From assembly GCA_009760855.2 (NCBI GenBank), contig WPIO01000004.1, positions 12,892,001-12,956,000 on the forward strand: a DNA stretch of 64,000 bases. The letters run 5' to 3'. The position numbers and the translations under genes were made by a program. This stretch comes from Cristatella mucedo. Its lineage: Eukaryota; Bryozoa; Phylactolaemata; Cristatellidae. The notes under the pieces are model-generated. The model saw only the letters and a list, made by a program, of their open reading frames with translations. It made no database searches and was not told the origin of the DNA. Of this stretch, positions 23,705 to 34,736 are shown piece by piece (the first letter of the stretch is position 1; each line of letters opens with the position of its first letter).

Positions 23705-24900
23705 GTAGGGATATTCAGGCTGCGAGGCTCGTAAAAACAATTCGCAGTGCCTTAACGAGGGCGGCGGCAGTAAGGCTCGACGTCCGCCTGGTCCACATCA
23801 GCCGCCGCTTGAAGATCCGCTAACAAACCGTTGACGCCAACTCGCATGGAGCTCGGCGTCTGCCTTCGCGGTCGAGGGCCGATGTCAGACAACCATAAAA
23901 GTTAGCACTGCTGGGGTCTCTAAAAGCGCGGGCGATTCAAAACTGCTGTCGAGACGCCACAGCTGAATAAAGACGCCGACCGCTCTGCCGCCAAAATGAT
24001 TAACCTCCCCTTGCACGTTTTCGGCCGTCGCGGCCCCCCCCCCCGAGGAGCAGAGTTCTCGCTGCCCGGAAGCGAGATTCCGTACCGACGACTGGGATCA
24101 GCTGTCACGCGATCTTTCCCACTCGATAACGATGTCGAAGAAAGGCGTTCATCGAGGTTGCTAGCTATTTTGCATAATGTGTTTTAGGAGCGGTTACTGA
24201 AAGAACCTTCTATCGATGAGAGCAAAGCGAACTTAATATTTTCGTGAACGACTTCGCGAGGACGCGGAATAGCTCTCAGTAGTGCCACAGTAATGGCGAG
24301 GCTATCGTCTGCTGCCGCGAAAACCGCCTGCAATGTGAAATCTCGGAGCTCCTGTACTCCCGCTCCGAGCGGACGGACCTTCCGCCGAAGCCCATCTCGA
24401 ACCGTCTCGGAGAAACGAGAGCCACTGCAGCTATTCTAAATCGCAATCAGCCGGTTGACTCGCCTACCCGACGCACTGGCGGGCCTCTCAGAGGAGCACT
24501 AGCTAACCTGCCAGTTGCGGCGGCGGCCAGGGCGCATGCATTACGACGGAATGCCCTTAGCGGTTCGAGCAGAGCACAAGAGAGGTGGGCGATCGCCTTC
24601 GGGCGCGTATGGCGGTTCGATTGTAGCGCTCGGGTTTAGTCGAAGATTGAGTTTTGCCCAATCGGATTACCGAAATGCGAACGACTACGCTCCTGTGCAA
24701 GTCGGCACCGCCGAACGCCCTATCTCAGGGAGCGAGGCTCAGCGGCCGGTGCAGCACCGGGGGGGGGGGGGGGCGGCGGCAGTGGACTCAATCGTATCAG
24801 CAGACGACCTGGAGGAAAAGAGGAGCTCGGACGCTACTAGCTGTCTCCGACTCAGCCGTCTGTGCAAAAGAAGATGGGTTAGGTTTTCAGGTTTTGGAGG

Positions 24901-25976
24901 TTGAACTAGCCGCGCAAGTGCCGAGGGCAGCGGTTATTGTATGTCAACGTGTCGGCGGCACGACTTCGAAACAACAATGGTGATGCTGCCAACTTTGCCC
25001 GTACGACAGAAGTGATGTGCACGGCCATCCTATCTAAGAGCTAACTTGGTAACAAAACTTGGCTAAAAATAGCTGCAGTGATGCACGAGCAACTTCGGTC
25101 CTCCGCAAATCAACCGCAAGAGGCTCAAATTGCGGTGAATGCACGGCACCGCCTTGAAAGTGCATCTCTAAAACACTTCACCGCATTCCGATATTTTTGC
25201 ACAACAGACTGCCAGCTTCTGCCGAAAATTGGCAAACCTCGACCGTAATTCGACGCCCTCGTGTAGCCTAATATCCTCGCCTGGGTGAAAATAAGTTGAA
25301 TGGCACCTGAGACTTTTTTTTTAGAGTGTATCGGCTGAATTTTACGGGCGTTGCCGTGGCGTTTTATCGAGAAAATGGACGGACAAGTACTTTGTAGTTC
25401 GCAAATGCGTTGGCATACCGTTTCCGCTGGACAATGCCGGTGCGGAACTTACCAATTTATTTCTCATTAGTTTTTTAAGAGATATTTATCATTTCTTACA
25501 CTTCTCATATCCTGATTCATCATATTTCTTATAAGCGTGCCATGCAAAGTTGCAGAACAATTGGCACAGTCTCAGTCGAACCGTACCACTATTTTCCCCA
25601 AAGGGATGTTATTACTAATACTTCTTAGACAGCCCGAGGGTAAGCACGAGCAATAAAATGTCCGAAAGAGTGGTATTCGAATGACTTCTATAACCTGTGA
25701 ACATCCTTTAGAACTAAGAGCGCGTCACTTTTGTCCACCGAATGTGTCATCTCATTTAACTGCCGAGAAATGTTATGCACAGCTGGTACATAAGCGTAGC
25801 TAGGACTATGCTAAGAAGATGCCAGACCTAGAACTTTCCAAATGCAGGTAATCAATATTAGAAGGATATCAATATCAATATCAATCAATATTGGAAGGAG
25901 CTTTGACGCGCCTCTTCAGTTCACCAACGTGGGCCACCACGTGGCCCCACAGGCCACTGGCCTCCCTTCCCTACGC
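24901..25976. other. Unique sequence, no gene supported
   Basis: Nothing recognised. There is a short degenerate AATATC array near 25858-25890. Confidence 0.35.
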
Positions 25977-26135
25977 CCGGGTCTGGCCAGGAGATTAAAG
26001 TGCTCGCCTTTGATAGCCGAGGTCAAGGTTAATACATTTGATGACTTTGCTCGTGGACTCGAGTACTGAGACATAAGTGCCTGGATAGAGATTAAGTTCT
26101 CTTAGGGCACTATACAAGTACATTTTGTGTTATTT
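25977..26135 (+). mobile_element. tRNA-derived SINE, family 1, with long head insertion
   Basis: The A-box region GGTCTGGCCAGGAGATTAAAGTGCTCGCC is separated from a decayed B-box (GGACTCGAGTAC) by extra sequence. It is followed by AAGTGCCTGGATAGAGATTAAGTTCTCTTAGGGCACTATACAAGT, the near-perfect tail hairpin. Confidence 0.85.
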
Positions 26136-26204
26136 TTCTTCTTTTACGTTGGTGCCAGCGCCTACCCAAACACTTCTTAATCTGGAATGTCCAAATGAAT
26201 CTAT

Positions 26205-27012
26205 AATAGTGATAATAATAATGCATTTTGTATAGCACTCTCAGAGAACTAAATCTCTTTCTAGGGAATTTAATTTGCTGAAAAGGAAGCATGATCGAAT
26301 GGTTAGTGTTAGCATGCTCAATGACAACAAGCATAATATGGTTATAGGTGACATGCACAGGGTCAGCGTATAAATATTGTTAGTGGCAGCATGAACAGTG
26401 TCAGCACGCATAAGAACACAAATGACAAATCACATGGACACACTAAATGCTGAGATAAATATACCCGTTTTAGCTTCTGTTTAAATGTCATCAAGTCAGA
26501 GGATGACGGGAACGAAAGTCGGAAGTGAGTTCCAGGCTTTGGGAGCATACAATTTAAAGGCATGGTTTCCAAAGAATTTGAGGCTCGTACGAGGTAGAGG
26601 TAAACAATTCGATTCAGAAAAACGAACGATCCTATACATAGCCAGGCGGGGAGTAGATCTGATAGGCAGGCTGGAGCCAAAGAATGAAGGGACCTAAAAG
26701 TGAGTGACAGAACTTTGAAGTTGGTGCATTGCTTGACTGGCAGCAGGTGCAGGTTGGCGAGAAGTGGTGTGATATTGCAGCTGCATTGTTCACGACAGAC
26801 AAGCTTAGCTGCAGAGTTTTTCACCAACTGTAAGTCCCAGATTGCACAGGACGGTAGACCAGCAAGCAGTGATTTACAGAAGTCGAGACGGAATGTCACA
26901 AATACATGAACCAATTAAACGTGGCATCCCAGTCTAAAGACGCCTGAAGTAAGCAGACTTGACCGGAGCTGATGTGGTCGTCTAATGAAAGGTCACTTCG
27001 AAATAGGACACC
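26205..27012 (-). pseudogene. LINE-B non-LTR retrotransposon, 5'-truncated, minus strand
   Basis: On the minus strand it starts inside the palm (LGVLF.S..SLDDHISS-like remnant near 27000). It continues in a long frame (26914-26363) through VTFRLDFCKSLLAGLPSC, SAAKLVCREQ, NITPLLANLHLLPVKQCTNF and SLTFRSLHSLAPACLSDLLP, the conserved C-terminal region of CR1/Rex1/L2-type reverse transcriptases. The 3' untranslated part (GCATGTCACC...GCAAATTAAATTCCCTAGAAAGAGATTTAGTTCTCTGAGAGTGCTATACAAAATGCATTATTATTA) ends at 26205. The N-terminal endonuclease and most of the palm are missing. Confidence 0.85.
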
Positions 27013-27547
27013 TAGATTTCGTGTCTAGTCTTCGATTCGTCTAAGAATACGTCATACACGTTCACAAATGCCCATTAATACTTTCACTGGCCATATTTCG
27101 TAAATACAGCATGCATTTGAACAGTATTTTGGTCTTAATTACATATATCGTTGTCCTTATGGGAGCGAAGCAGCTCAGCGCCTACGTCCCGTTCTCAGGA
27201 GCTTCACTATGGTCCATACAATTCGTTTGAAGTCAATGGCAGGTAGAAAGGCGAGGGATTCAACGTTAAACCCGTGGATAAGAATGGTCAAGGCTCAGTT
27301 GTTCGCATTCTGTCTGATAGTTGAGAATTGCTTCTCTTTTCCTCCGAAGTTGTGCTACATTTAAGTTTTCTATTTTTGTTAATTAATCAGCACCTTTCAG
27401 TGCCGAATTTATAATAATGAGAATAATAAGAAGAAAACATTCGTTGACGATTTTGTTTGCCCCTAATATTGACTTTACCGTAAGTGGACGTTAAGGGGAC
27501 GCTATATGCGCACTGGCGTGCTGGTGGAAGCAACTATGTGCTCTTAA
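27013..27547. other. Unique sequence, no gene supported
   Basis: Nothing recognised before the inverted LTR structure. Confidence 0.35.
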
Positions 27548-27918
27548 AGCTATCTCCACGCAAAGTATCCTATTCTGACGTAGCATGAAAACCCTCCCAA
27601 GTCATCTAGTCAATCAGTTGTTGTAGTTTGGTTCGCCCATCAGAGAGCCAGCCGATGCCCAACACCGACAGTTTAATACCACGCACGGAGCCGAAGAGCG
27701 CACGGCTCCCCTCGGCCCCCCACTCTCACTCGAGTCTCCTCCTCGACCCTGGCTGTTCCTTGGCCGACCCCGATGGTGAATCTGTTCACCAGCAGGTTAT
27801 CGGCCTGTGTCAACGCATCATTAGAAGCTGACTACAGCTGTGCACAGGCCCCTCTCGGGGATGCTCCCACCAGCTGTTGAGGAAAGGAGCGGTACCAGCC
27901 CACATGCAATCGAACTAC
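27548..27918 (-). repeat. Inverted LTR copy (left arm of foldback)
   Basis: About 370 bases that are the diverged reverse complement of 28782-29155. It includes an LTR-like unit (reverse of TGTAGTTCGATTGC...CCAAACTACA, here 27622-27918) plus about 74 bases of outer sequence also present outside the right copy. Its polyadenylation signal is mutated (TATTAA-like) compared with the right copy. Confidence 0.8.
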
Positions 27919-27929
27919 TATTTCGTGAG

Positions 27930-28250
27930 ATGGAGCCGATGACGCCCTGGGAAGTGTCTTGTGCAGCATCCCTAGGCTCTGATGGCTTCGGAGACTTCGT
28001 TCGCTGGCTGCTGAACTTCGAGAGGGAGATCGAGAAAATTGGCTACGAACCGAGTGAGTGCCACTTGTTTTTGCTCCTTTCGATGCAAGTTCACGTTTGC
28101 CTCGATGCTCTCGCAGGCAGTTCAAGACGATTACGCCAAGCTTCGAGAGGCCCTAGTGATGGCATTCACCTCGCCGGCCGGTAGAGCGAGATTGCTGCAC
28201 GCCGATCGGGTAAAGGCTGGTCGGACTGAGAGGGCCGACAGGAGCGACCG
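27930..28250 (+). pseudogene. LTR-retrotransposon gag (capsid) relic
   Basis: The first frame encodes MEPMTPWEVSC and then GFGDFVRWLLNFEREIEKIG, which resembles the start of Ty3/Gypsy-type capsid ('F..WL..FE....A.G'). After a frameshift near 28110 the next frame reads AVQDDYAKLREALVMAFTSP, which resembles the 'Y..L...L...F' segment near the end of the same domain. It lies just inside the left LTR arm, reading toward the right LTR. No zinc knuckle, protease or polymerase follows, so almost all of gag-pol is missing. Confidence 0.6.
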
Positions 28251-28780
28251 GAAGCGGCAGCAGCGATCACCGACGGTGTGCCGGGCGACAGAGGTTTGTC
28301 AGGCTGCCACGCCGTGGTGGCAGGCAACGGCTCTCAAAGCGGTAGCGGTTGATCAGGCTGCGATGGTGTTCCACGAAGCAACGACGTTGTGCGAGGCAAC
28401 GGTCAGCGGTGTGGCTGAGGCCACAGAGAGGCGGCGGTGTCCGAGACAGAGTCGGCGGCGTCTGCGACAGAATCGGATGGAGTGACGGCGGCCGAGGTCA
28501 GCAAAACGCCGGCTGTGGACGTCAGCTCGGCGACGATGGCCGGTGGCTCACATTGCCTGCTGGTCGCGAAAGGCCGTGCACCAACGCCCCTTCTGCGAGC
28601 AGCTGTAAGGCAGCCAGCCCGCCTGTGGGGTCAGCTATTGATGTTGGCTGCTATGCCGATACGGCACTGCAGATAGTGTAGTGTCGCATTTGTAGAGGCT
28701 TGGCTAGCTCAAAGCTGCCCTGTACATTGCAGCTACACGTAGTGGTGCTGCAAACTTGTGACCTTAAGGTCAAGGGGGCG
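28251..28780 (+). other. Internal LTR-element remnant with polypurine tract
   Basis: GC-rich sequence between the gag relic and the right LTR. It carries several GAGGCAACGG/CAGGCAACGG-type near repeats. The last bases before the LTR (28766-28780, AAGGTCAAGGGGGCG) resemble a polypurine tract, which fits a plus-oriented element whose 3' LTR starts at 28781. Confidence 0.5.
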
Positions 28781-29081
28781 TGTAGTTCGATTGCATGTGG
28801 GCTGGTACCGCTCCTTTCCTCAACAGCTGGTGGGAGCATCCCCGAGAGGGGCCTGTGCACAGCTGTAGTCAGCTTCTAATGATGCGTTGACACAGGCCGA
28901 TAACCTGCTGGTGAACAGATTCACCATCGGGGTCGGCCAAGGGACAGCGGGAGTCGAGGAGAGGAGACCCGACTGTGAGAAGGGGGTGAAGGCAGTCGTG
29001 CGTCTTGCTGTTCCGTGCCTTGTGCAATAAACCGTTGGCGTTGTTCATCGGCTGGCTCTCGGATGGGCGAGCCAAACTACA
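28781..29081 (+). repeat. 3' LTR in plus orientation
   Basis: Begins TGTAGTTCG and ends CCAAACTACA, so it has the TG...CA ends and the short inverted repeat TGTAGTT/AACTACA typical of LTRs. It follows a polypurine-like tract and contains an AATAAA at 29026-29031. A second, nearly identical LTR-end segment (CTCTCTGATGGGCGAACCAAACTATAG) occurs 74-100 bases downstream (29153-29181). The true LTR may therefore be longer with an internal duplication, or an older copy lies there. Confidence 0.7.
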
Positions 29082-29479
29082 ATAACTGCTTGACTAGATG
29101 AGTTGGGAGGGTTTGCAGGCTACGTCAGAATAGGATACTGTGCGTGGAGATAGCTCTCTGATGGGCGAACCAAACTATAGTTATTAGAACGCTTACACAA
29201 GGATCGTATGCGACCCGTGAAACTAACGTGCTTGAAACCGCATCACTTTAGTTAATGAAGCTCTAACAACGTTGTGGAAGCGTGCACTTAGTTCGTAGAA
29301 CTGACGGTCGCAGTTTAATCTCTTAACGCTTAAGTGAACCCTTTTTGTTCGAATAGTTCAATTTCCCCCTGAGATTCCCACCTAATTCGGGTTTTGTATT
29401 GATGCAATTGCCCATTGAATGTACCAAAACTCGGCCGACAGCCTTGATACTGTCACGGATGCAGTGAACATGAAACTTA

Positions 29480-31260
29480 GAAGTGCTCTTGCCGAGCACT
29501 CCTAAGTTACTGCCTCCAATGCATTCTGTTCGTGTGCTGAGCCATGGTGATTCATTTGTATTTACCGAACAGCTTCAAAAGATGCCCCGTGTTAAGCTCA
29601 GGATTGGAAACCGCTTTAGGAAGTCTGGGTCTGATGACGGTCTAGCCAATTTCAAAGACTTCCTAGGAGTCTGCACTCGGAAGCTTAAAAAAGCCAGGGC
29701 TTCTTTTAGTCACTCTAAAACTGAAGTCCTGCCAGTCTTACCCAAAAAAGATTTATAAGACGATGAAAACTTTGCTTGCCGATTGTGAGAGGTCACACTC
29801 CCCAGGTATTAACGGCTCGATCAACAAGTTTTCAGCCTTTTACACTTACAAAACTGTACACATTCGTGCCTAAATAAAGTCACCTCCGACTAAAACAAAA
29901 GTAGAGTCACAACTTGAGACCTTCCTCAAGAGATTTTCCGAAATTTCTGCATGCAATGTGGATACTTTAATAAAGTCTAGTAAAAAGAGCTTATCACCTA
30001 AAAACCCTACACAATTTGCTTTGTGGTCTTCACTGGCAGAAAAACAGCCCGGCCATAACTAAGATTCACAATGCTTCTCTGAAAAAAGGGATTCCACCCA
30101 AGTCCTTCAAATCGGCCATCGCTAAATCGATACTTAAAAAGCCTCGATTAGATTCAGAGGTCCTAGAAAACCAACTACCAGCTCCATTTTTACTTTTTTT
30201 GGCCAAAGATGCTTGAGAAGATTGTCGCTAAGCAGCTTGTAGCACTTGGTAAAAAGAATAAATTGTCTGAAAAATTTCTGTCGGAATTCAAGCGATACAA
30301 CTCCACTGAAACTGCTCTTCTCAGTGTAACCAATGACATTTTAAGCAGCAACGATGACAAAAATTTCACTGCTCTAGTCCTGCTTGATCTATTAGCTGTC
30401 ACAAGGGTTCATCATCGGCTATTTTCTGTCCTTCATTCATACTGGACCTCTGGGAACAGTAATTAGGGCTCATGGAATTGGGTATCATTTTATTCTGACA
30501 ATAATTAGCTGTATTTGTTGTTTAAAACGTCGGCGGAATCTTCAGAGACATAAAGTTATTGCGTACCCTGAAGGCATTCGATCCTGGATGTCGGCCAATT
30601 TCCTTAAACTTAACGATGATTAAATGGATCTACTACTCGTATGATCCCCCAAGCGTGTGGCTGGAATTGAAGACTTTGCTCTTCTAATAGGTGATGCTGT
30701 TTTGCGGCTGCCACCGTGTGCTCGGAATTTAGATGACCTCTTTGACAGCTGCCTACATTTTGGACGTTGCATTAGAAAGATTGCTTCAACAGCTAGCCAT
30801 CACTTTCGATCCATATCTAAGATTAAGACCTGTATACCAAGGTGGCTTTCAAAAATTTTATTTGGTTCCTAGTTCTGTCTCGGCTAGATCATTTCAATTC
30901 CATTTTGGCTGGGCTACCAAGGAACGCCAGTAGGCCACTACAACTAGTGACGAACATGGCTTCAAGGCTAGTTAACAGATTCCAGAGGTTTGATCACGTG
31001 TCTCAATTGCTGAAGGACATTCAATGGCTTCCGGTTGATCAACGAATACAGAGTAAAATTATTGCTCTTACACACAAGGCCTGCATGGCTTGGCTCCTTT
31101 ATGCCCAGCTCTATTGCTGAACAAGTTTCAGATTCCGCGTACCATCGGATCCACTATGGAGAACAAATTGACAGCTGTATTACCTCCGTTTAATAACTGA
31201 CAGTGGCAGCTTTTGCTCTGCAAGTCCTAGACACTATTTATAAACCTAAAGCATTGCACC
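29480..31260 (+). pseudogene. LINE-A non-LTR retrotransposon ORF2 relic
   Basis: Old plus-strand copy with frameshifts and stops. The linker between endonuclease and RT is visible at 29580-29740 (RFRKSGSDDGLANFKDFLGV, then RKLKKARASF). The RT N-terminal region is at 30209-30400 (LEKIVAKQLVALGKKNKLSE, then STETALLSVTNDILSS and ALVLLDL). The C-terminal region follows at 30842-31120 (SRLDHFNSILAGLPRNA, WLPVDQRIQSKIIALTHKA). Endonuclease was not seen, and most of the catalytic palm is deleted or unreadable. Confidence 0.82.
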
Positions 31261-31639
31261 AGCTGTCGAGCCATTAAAAAGCACCACTCTTTACAAAAAC
31301 TGATTATTGAGAAAAATATTTCGTCTGCTTCTACAATGACCATCTCGCGATAGTACCGTAAATAGTGCCGTTCATTACTTTGAGACTGGTAATGAGATGC
31401 CATTGTATTTAAAGAGACGTGTGACTAGATGAACCACATTCTACTACATAAAGGCCAGTCCCTGAGGTATGTATTGCCATTTAAATTTCAATGAATCTCG
31501 TAACCGAGGACACATTTGGAAATTAATGTAAACATGAACTTTATTCACCCAATGTCCAAGTGACTTTCGGTATGCAAGCAGTAGTAAAAGATTTCGCCTT
31601 ACTCAAAATCCACAAAATCAAAAAAGCATAGCTGAGTCA

Positions 31640-32430
31640 GCTGGGCAGTCGAAGAAGTGAGTAGCCGATCAGGACGAACGGAAAGATTGTGTCATGGCTG
31701 GCAGCAAAAGAGTAGATGTCGTTTCGAAAGAATTTTGGAAGTGAGTTCAACAGTCTGAGAGAGCTAAAGCTTCTGACGCGAATGTCTTTAAGCGTAGAAG
31801 CGGAATGGCTAATTTATTGTTCATAGAGGAGCTGAAGGCATGAGGGGCTGAAGCTGGTGCACCAGTTTGAGTAAGAGTTTAGTTTAAGGATGTTGGCTGA
31901 CATCCAAGATCAAGTGCAGCAGGAAAAGCAACCAGTTTATTGGTCGCTTCAGCAGATTCCGCCGTGGATTAGACGATACATATAGCTGATTATCGTCAGC
32001 ATAAAAGTCCTAACCAATACCATGGACCAGAATCACTTTTTCTCGGATGCTCAGGATAAATGAACTACAGCGAAGGACCGAGAAAAGACCACCGTGGGAC
32101 TCCACAGGTGACTGGATGACACTTGACCACAAAACGACATGGTTTGAAGAGAATCGGACAAGTACGATTGCCAGTGCCTTGTCTGCTAGACCGATCCTTA
32201 GTCTTAATTGCTTAAGTAGGATATCATGATCAGTAGTATCGAAGGCAGCTGATAGATCCAGCAGAAACAGAAACATTCCCAAAATAATTGCTCTATCTCT
32301 ATCGAATGCTGTCGGTTGCACGGAGAACAGGTTAAGTGGAGTGATGTCGCTTGAATCCCGACTGAAATTTTTCCGACAATTCTTGTAGAAGTGTGCTCAG
32401 CGACAATCCTTCAGTACTTAGGGATTATAA
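31640..32430 (-). pseudogene. LINE-A reverse transcriptase, internally deleted, minus strand
   Basis: The minus-strand frame 32321-32010 encodes LLDLSAAFDTTDHDILLKQL (RT motif A, with the catalytic Asp), followed by KALAIVLVRFSSNHVV. A shifted frame then shows the palm box as HGIG..FYADDNQLY near 32000. Immediately after, the copy jumps to the C-terminal region (MNNKLAIPLLRLKT-like, QTVELTSKIL) and a 3' untranslated remnant. The segment between the palm and the C-terminus is deleted. Confidence 0.78.
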
Positions 32431-34364
32431 TGTATACAAGAGTTATCTTTTAGAGCCCCTAAAAATGACCACTTCCTCTAACAGTTAATAGCCCCTCAAG
32501 AAACTGAGCGAGCTTGTGCAAAGAAGACGCAGCTTCTCAGGCTTTTATGCAAACCTGTTAGAATAAGGTGACAACACCCTGAAAAAGGATGAAGCACTGG
32601 AATTATAAATGGGCCAGGCTGTGACAAGGTTTGAGGTTATTAGTGGTTAATGAATTAAAATAATTAGGATTTTTATTCGTAACAATGTATCTCTATTGTA
32701 GCAACGATCCAGTACGATAGTTAGAGAGCTATACACTACGGATTTGTCTGCATTTAGGTAGCGTTTGTGATTTTGAAGTAAGCTTAGCGACAAAGATAAT
32801 CTTGCTAATTAAAGTTAGGGCTCTCTTGAAATCTGTGCTACCGTGCATACACACGTGACCGGTGCAGCATCTGCGACTCGCTAGCTGTGATTCGAAATGC
32901 TACGTCCATCAGTACCTGTCACGTATCTGCAAGGACTCAGACCTATTGCATACGCTGTGTTTGTGACAGAGGTCTTCAGTTCAGGAGCTGCTACAGAATG
33001 TTTAATCATAACATCAGGTGTCAAAAGCGTTGAATAACTACTGTGGACCCTTAGAAGTAAGTCATGTTGTGCTAGTCTCATTCTCCTCGACTATCTGTAA
33101 ATGGGTGAGTTACATCTAAAACTTGGCTTTCGGTATTGGCGGGGTCTCATCCACATATTTATTGCGAAATTAAGTGCCTGAAAGCTGTCGTAGCAGCAGC
33201 TTGATTCGCCAATATGTCGGCTTTGAAAGAGGAATCAGCGGCTTCTGTGAATTACAGAGCAGTAATGCTCATCCAAAATTGAGAACAAAGCCGAAGAGTA
33301 CGTAACGAACTAACGAATTTAGAATCAATGGTCAGCCAAAATTGTTTACGAAGCAGTTATTGCAACTGAGCATACTTTGGTGATATTTACGTGTTGTTTT
33401 TATGAGAGTTTGTGCATACTGGCGGCTGAATTTTTTTGATGTCTGAAGAAAAGAAACTATTAATATCTACAGTAAAAGCCACCGCTAACGACCACAGTGA
33501 ATGACAGCTATGACAGTACCAGGCGTGAACTTTCTACGCTTAAGGTGAAGATGTCAAGGCCGATAAATTACCACAGCACAGGTGCAGGCCATGGTTTAAG
33601 CTCCATCTAGTTAACCAAGAAAAAAATCCGTTATACGGCAAGGCAAGCCAGAGCTTATGATTTTAAATGAAAGCAACTGGCTGTTGGTAAAGTGTAGAGT
33701 TTGGCACATTGTACTTGGATGGCGGCGTGACGAACGAAGTTATCGTACTTACAGTGCCGCTTATTGCTGCAGTAGAGCGTGTGATTGCAAATGCTTGCAA
33801 CGCGACTGCTACTTTGAAAACAAATTGCTGATGAAATGGACTGCTGCTCACATATTGGTCAGATCTCTTTACTGATCTACGATTGTCCTGCTGAGGTGTC
33901 TGCGCAATGAACCGCGTGACTATTTGTTACGTGCCCGATAAGAAGGCCTGTTTCAACGATGTGCGATGCATTGCTGAGGCCATGTGTCGGTTGCCGATGA
34001 TTTATGACGACGGAGGAGGAATACGCGGATCTACAATTCTACGATTCCTCTTCGCATTTTCACCGGCCTGGTCAGCATTTCTTGTTGTCTATGCTTGTAA
34101 TATTTAAAAGGCTACTTCAACGATTTTTTTCACCAAAATTTAAAGTGGGCGAACGCTCTGCATTGATCTTTGAGCTTCTGCACTTCAACCAACTTTGTTC
34201 GGCTACGATCGGGCTACGATTGCTGAATCTGGACACCATAAAGGCAAATGTATTGGAATTCATGTTCCTACTCGCAGAGATTTAATTGCTCACTGAATTT
34301 TGAAAGGCTTCCAGTGGAAGTATGCTCTCTGCTAAGAGGTTTTCTAGATATTGCCCAGCACACG
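32431..34364. other. Unique sequence, no gene supported
   Basis: Several open frames exist, for example around 33657-33875, but none has splice-site support or a recognised family. No repeat was recognised. Confidence 0.35.
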
Positions 34365-34540
34365 CTTCATACTGCTATGCTTCCCACTTTCTCTTTGTTG
34401 CGTGAGACGAAGTCTGTTGGCTACCGAATGAGTACGGAAAGACGCTTAGGCTGTGAGTGCGCTATACAAAATTCTCCTGCTTAATACCTACATGGTCTTT
34501 ATGACTTTGTGGAGTTACGGACAGAGATACATTACATTAC
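34365..34540 (+). repeat. LINE-A 3' end (5'-truncated copy)
   Basis: Contains the conserved C-terminus (LLRETKSVGYRM...ECAIQNSPA-like frame), the stop, and the 3' untranslated end CATGGTCTTTATGACTTTGTGGAGTTACGGACAGAGATACATTACATTAC. It ends in the (ACATT)n tail typical of this family. Confidence 0.9.
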
Positions 34541-34549
34541 TGTCTATAC

Positions 34550-34736
34550 CATTGGTTCTCAACCTTTCTAATGCCACGACCCTTTAATACAGTTCCTCAT
34601 GTTGTGGCGACCCCCAACCATAAAACTATTGTGAGAAAAATGTGGAAATGCGTGTTTTCCGATGATCTTAGGCGGCCCCTGTGAAAGGGTCGTTCGAACC
34701 CCAAAGGGATCGTGACCCACAAGTTGAGAAACGCTG
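34550..34736. mobile_element. SPIN/OposCharlie-like hAT MITE
   Basis: A 187-bp element with terminal inverted repeats CATTGGTTCTCAACCT and (inverted) CAGCGTTTCTCAACTTGTGG. Inside are the words GCCACGACCCTTTAATACAG, TTCCTCATGTTGTGG, CGACCCCCAACCATAAAACT and, near the other end, CTTAGGCGGCCCCTGTGAAAGGGTCGTTCGAACCCCAAAGGGATCGTGACCCAC. These match, from memory, the ends of the SPIN/URR1/OposCharlie group of hAT elements known in tetrapods. Flanking octamers GTCTATAC and GTATTTAT agree at five of eight positions, a decayed hAT target duplication. It inserted next to a LINE-A tail. Confidence 0.85.

Larger units (their letters stand above)
22080..24900. other. CpG-rich segment (candidate CpG island)
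   Basis: CG dinucleotides are clearly denser than in the flanks, with stretches such as 22240-22520, 23740-24120 and 24300-24880. It also contains a (CT)n and ACAGAC microsatellite (22817-22930), a C-run near 24038 and a G-run near 24760. This may mark a promoter or unmethylated region. One exon-like segment is annotated separately at 23599. Confidence 0.45.

Noticed and set aside
33657-33875. Frames around 33.7 kb as an exon
   Set aside because: Several frames and both strands are open to a similar degree; no splice site pair in phase.
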